NCBI GenBank assembly: GCA_013042695.1
Contig: JABDPQ010000542.1
Location: forward strand, 1 to 6,578
Reading direction: 5' to 3'
Origin: Desulfobacterales bacterium
Lineage (GTDB): Bacteria; Desulfobacterota; Desulfobulbia; Desulfobulbales; Desulfocapsaceae
Length of the DNA stretch: 6,578 nt
Made by a program: the position numbers and the translations under genes. The notes under the pieces were generated by a model, which had not been told where the DNA came from, ran no database searches, and saw nothing but the letters and a program-made list of their open reading frames with translations. Positions 4,814 to 6,578 of the stretch are shown here, piece after piece. Each line of letters begins with the position of its first letter. The first letter of the stretch is position 1.

Positions 4814-5908
4814 ATGTCTAGCAATTTTGGAACATTATTTCGTCTATCCACGTTTGGAGAATCTCACTGTAAGGCAGTCGGTGTTATCATCGATGGCTGT
4901 CCTCCAGGAGTACGGCTTACTGAAGAAGACATTCAACCACAACTTGATCGCCGGCGACCGGGCCAGTCAAAGCTGACAACTGATCGCCAGGAAAAAGACC
5001 AGGTCAACATTCTTTCAGGCACCGAAAATGGACTCACTCTTGGCAGTCCCATTGCCCTCAAGGTAAACAACCGGGATCAACGCCCCGGCGATTACGGCGA
5101 TATGCAGACGATTCCTCGGCCATCGCACGCCGATTATACTTACATGGCCAAATATGGTATTAAAGCCTCCTCCGGAGGTGGAAGATCCAGTGCCCGGGAG
5201 ACCATTGGCACGGTTGCCTCCGGTGCCGTTGCAGCAAAGGTTATCGCAGAACAGTATGGAATCGAAATTATCGCCTGGGTGAGTGCAGTTGGACCTTTTA
5301 AAGCAAAAACGGTCAATCTGGACACCATTACGCGTGTTGAAATTGATCAGACTGACCTGCGATGTCCTGACCCTGACATTTTCCAGAAGATGCATGACCA
5401 TATCCTGTCGCTAAAAGAGGCGGGAGATTCAACCGGAGGCGTGGTCTCATGCGTTATCCGCAACGTACCGCCTGGGCTCGGCGAACCAGTTTATGAGAAA
5501 CTTGAGGCAAAACTTGCGCAGGCCATGCTTGCCATTCCGGCAACCAAAGGCTTCGAAATTGGCTCAGGGTTTGCTGGAACCGTAATGAAAGGGTCAGAAC
5601 ATAATGACCCGTTTGTAAAAAGAGATGGCGCATTGGGTACAAAAACCAATAACTCTGGCGGAATTCAAGGAGGTATTTCAAACGGTGAGCATATTCACTT
5701 TCGAGTTGCGTTCAAGCCACCAGCTACAATTTCCCAGGCACAACAGACAGTAAATTACAAAGGAGACCCCGTAACCCTGGAAGCAAAAGGCCGACATGAC
5801 CCATGTGTCGTGCCCAGGGCGGTCCCTATTGTCGAGTCAATGGCAGCGCTCGTGCTGGTTGATATGGCGATGCGCCAGGAAGCCCGCCATGCACTGAATC
5901 AGGTTTGA
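4814..5908 (+). CDS. aroC: Chorismate synthase
   Basis: This 364-residue cytoplasmic enzyme (E. coli 361) eliminates phosphate from 5-enolpyruvylshikimate-3-phosphate to make chorismate, the precursor of Phe, Tyr, Trp, folate and quinones. It needs reduced FMN. All family signatures are visible: the start MSSNFGTLFRLSTFGESHC with the catalytic-region His18; the second signature GGRSSARETIG around 122-132, with R124, S126 and R128; and the third, GRHDPCVVPRAVPIVE, with H328, D329 and P330. The QLDRRRPGQS segment near the N-terminus, which contributes to binding the substrate phosphate in this family, is also intact. The start is ATG 4814, preceded by AAAGGAG. It is 206 nt from the gene before and 158 nt from the next, so it may be transcribed alone. 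No anomaly in length or active site is seen. Confidence 0.97.
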   Translation: MSSNFGTLFRLSTFGESHCKAVGVIIDGCPPGVRLTEEDIQPQLDRRRPGQSKLTTDRQEKDQVNILSGTENGLTLGSPIALKVNNRDQRPGDYGDMQTIPRPSHADYTYMAKYGIKASSGGGRSSARETIGTVASGAVAAKVIAEQYGIEIIAWVSAVGPFKAKTVNLDTITRVEIDQTDLRCPDPDIFQKMHDHILSLKEAGDSTGGVVSCVIRNVPPGLGEPVYEKLEAKLAQAMLAIPATKGFEIGSGFAGTVMKGSEHNDPFVKRDGALGTKTNNSGGIQGGISNGEHIHFRVAFKPPATISQAQQTVNYKGDPVTLEAKGRHDPCVVPRAVPIVESMAALVLVDMAMRQEARHALNQV

Positions 5909-6031
5909 GCTCACCCACAATCCAGGCAATTGGCTCTATGGTCAAATAAGCATGGTAAAAGCCAGCCATGTCGGTTAATGTGCTTGATTTTTAATACGTT
6001 TCTCTTGTCACGAGACTTTTAACGATAATTT
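5909..6031. other. Intergenic region between aroC and the ClC gene
   Basis: No gene is seen. CATGG (5951-5955) and CCATG (5966-5970) could form a 5-bp stem with a 10-nt loop, but no T-run follows closely, so it is a poor terminator. GATAAT (6024-6029) resembles a -10 box but has no good -35 box; if used, transcription would start at about the hairpin listed next. Confidence 0.35.
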
Positions 6032-6057
6032 CTGCAGGAGCTGACACCTCCAGGCAG
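6032..6057 (+). promoter_or_regulatory. Leader hairpin directly upstream of the ClC start codon
   Basis: CTGC (6032-6035) pairs with GCAG (6054-6057) and GGAG (6037-6040) with CTCC (6048-6051). This gives eight Watson-Crick pairs with a 1x2 internal loop and a 7-nt apical loop. It ends 9 nt before ATG 6067 and ties up the only GGAG in the leader. No T-run follows, so it is not a terminator. It may restrain ribosome binding or protect the 5' end of the mRNA. Confidence 0.42.
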
Positions 6058-6066
6058 ATAACATTT

Positions 6067-6578
6067 ATGACTCCAAAACAGACAGTACTAAGCACCTACC
6101 TGGACAAATTTTCACCTCCTGTTGGATTACTGCTGCTTATCCTTTCAGTCGCCATAGGAGCCGGAACCGGACTTGCTGCCGTTCTATTCATAAAACTTAT
6201 TGCAGCTATACAACACTTCGGATACGCAACACTCCCTGCCTTGTTGCCAGCTCTTGGCAAAGGAATATATTTTATTGTACCAATCATTGGCGGCCTGCTG
6301 GTTGGCCCACTGATCCTTTTCGCGCAAGAGGCCAAGGGACACGGCGTTCCTGAAGTCATGCAGGCATTAATAATCAGGGGTGGACGGATACGTGCCCGGG
6401 TAGCTGCCGCTAAAATTGTTGCTTCAGCTCTCTGCATTGGCACGGGCGGTTCAGCAGGACGTGAAGGTCCAATTGTTCAGGTTGGTTCAGCACTTGGCTC
6501 GAGTATAGGCCAGGTCCTGAGGCTTTCCGATGAACGCATCAGGAATCTTGTTGGGTGCGGTGCTGCAGCTGGAATTGC
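6067..6578 (+). CDS. ClC-family chloride channel / anion-proton antiporter, N-terminal part (3' truncated)
   Basis: The frame is open from ATG 6067 to the window edge, giving 170 residues of a protein that normally has at least 400. ClC proteins are homodimeric inner-membrane anion channels or Cl-/H+ exchangers. Visible signatures are an N-terminal hydrophobic helix (about 19-50), a second one (about 69-86), the filter motif GHGVPEVM (91-98), GSAGREGP (128-135) with E133 at the position of the E. coli gating glutamate Glu148, and GCGAAAGI at the edge. E. coli ClC has GSGIP with Ser107 at the filter; here that position is His92. Whether the inner proton glutamate (E. coli Glu203) or C-terminal CBS domains are present cannot be seen, so channel versus exchanger is undecided. 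No good Shine-Dalgarno site is free; AGGCAG (6052-6057) is weak and lies in the leader hairpin. Confidence 0.92.
   Translation, partial: MTPKQTVLSTYLDKFSPPVGLLLLILSVAIGAGTGLAAVLFIKLIAAIQHFGYATLPALLPALGKGIYFIVPIIGGLLVGPLILFAQEAKGHGVPEVMQALIIRGGRIRARVAAAKIVASALCIGTGGSAGREGPIVQVGSALGSSIGQVLRLSDERIRNLVGCGAAAGI

Noticed and set aside
5015..5401. Minus-strand ORF of 128 codons opposite aroC.
   Set aside because: It lies entirely over the conserved core of chorismate synthase, and its translation shows no known motif.
5951..5970. CATGG/CCATG inverted repeat after aroC as its terminator.
   Set aside because: The stem is only 5 bp with a 10-nt loop, and the nearest T-run is well downstream, so it does not meet a rho-independent terminator pattern.
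6096..6443. Minus-strand ORF of 115 codons opposite the ClC gene.
   Set aside because: The plus strand encodes the diagnostic GHGVP motif here, with GREGP following; the antisense frame is low-complexity and unrecognised.

Overview
This 6.6 kb window is ordinary chromosomal DNA of a Gram-negative bacterium. It carries housekeeping genes and a small envelope (periplasmic) gene set. I infer a member of the Desulfobacterota (Desulfobulbales-like). The grounds are the fused AccA-AccD carboxyltransferase next to a biotin carboxylase gene, a DsrE-like small protein, and the overall gene style. The assignment is recalled from family knowledge, not computed. No mobile element, CRISPR array, tRNA or rRNA was seen.

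Layout, left to right. (1) 2-259 is the 3' end of a biotin carboxylase-like gene. It is followed 25 nt later by a 756-codon gene (285-2555) encoding both carboxyltransferase halves of acetyl-CoA carboxylase in one chain, alpha first and zinc-ribbon beta second. Together they supply most of the first step of fatty-acid synthesis; no biotin carrier protein is visible. (2) 2633-2980, on the minus strand and convergent with the first pair, is a 115-aa DsrE/DsrF-like cytoplasmic protein with a clustered Cys motif. (3) A short divergent intergenic region leads into three overlapping plus-strand genes (3108-4607). They encode a SCO1/SenC lipoprotein with CxxxC and His, a membrane-anchored mono-haem cytochrome c, and a small helical probable lipoprotein with His/Met pairs. 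Their overlaps indicate one translationally coupled operon, probably for copper or thiol-redox handling in the envelope. (4) 4814-5908 is aroC, chorismate synthase, the last step of the shikimate pathway. (5) 6067 to the window end is the 5' part of a ClC-family chloride channel/transporter gene.

The points most worth a second look are: a strong in-frame Shine-Dalgarno/ATG inside the carboxyltransferase gene, placed where the beta half would begin; an A8-C-A7 tract at the end of the alpha half, where slippage in either direction would end translation near normal AccA length; the His/Met helical lipoprotein attached to a SCO-cytochrome pair; and an 8-bp hairpin in the ClC leader that pairs the only GGAG. 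No clearly new multi-gene system is demonstrated.
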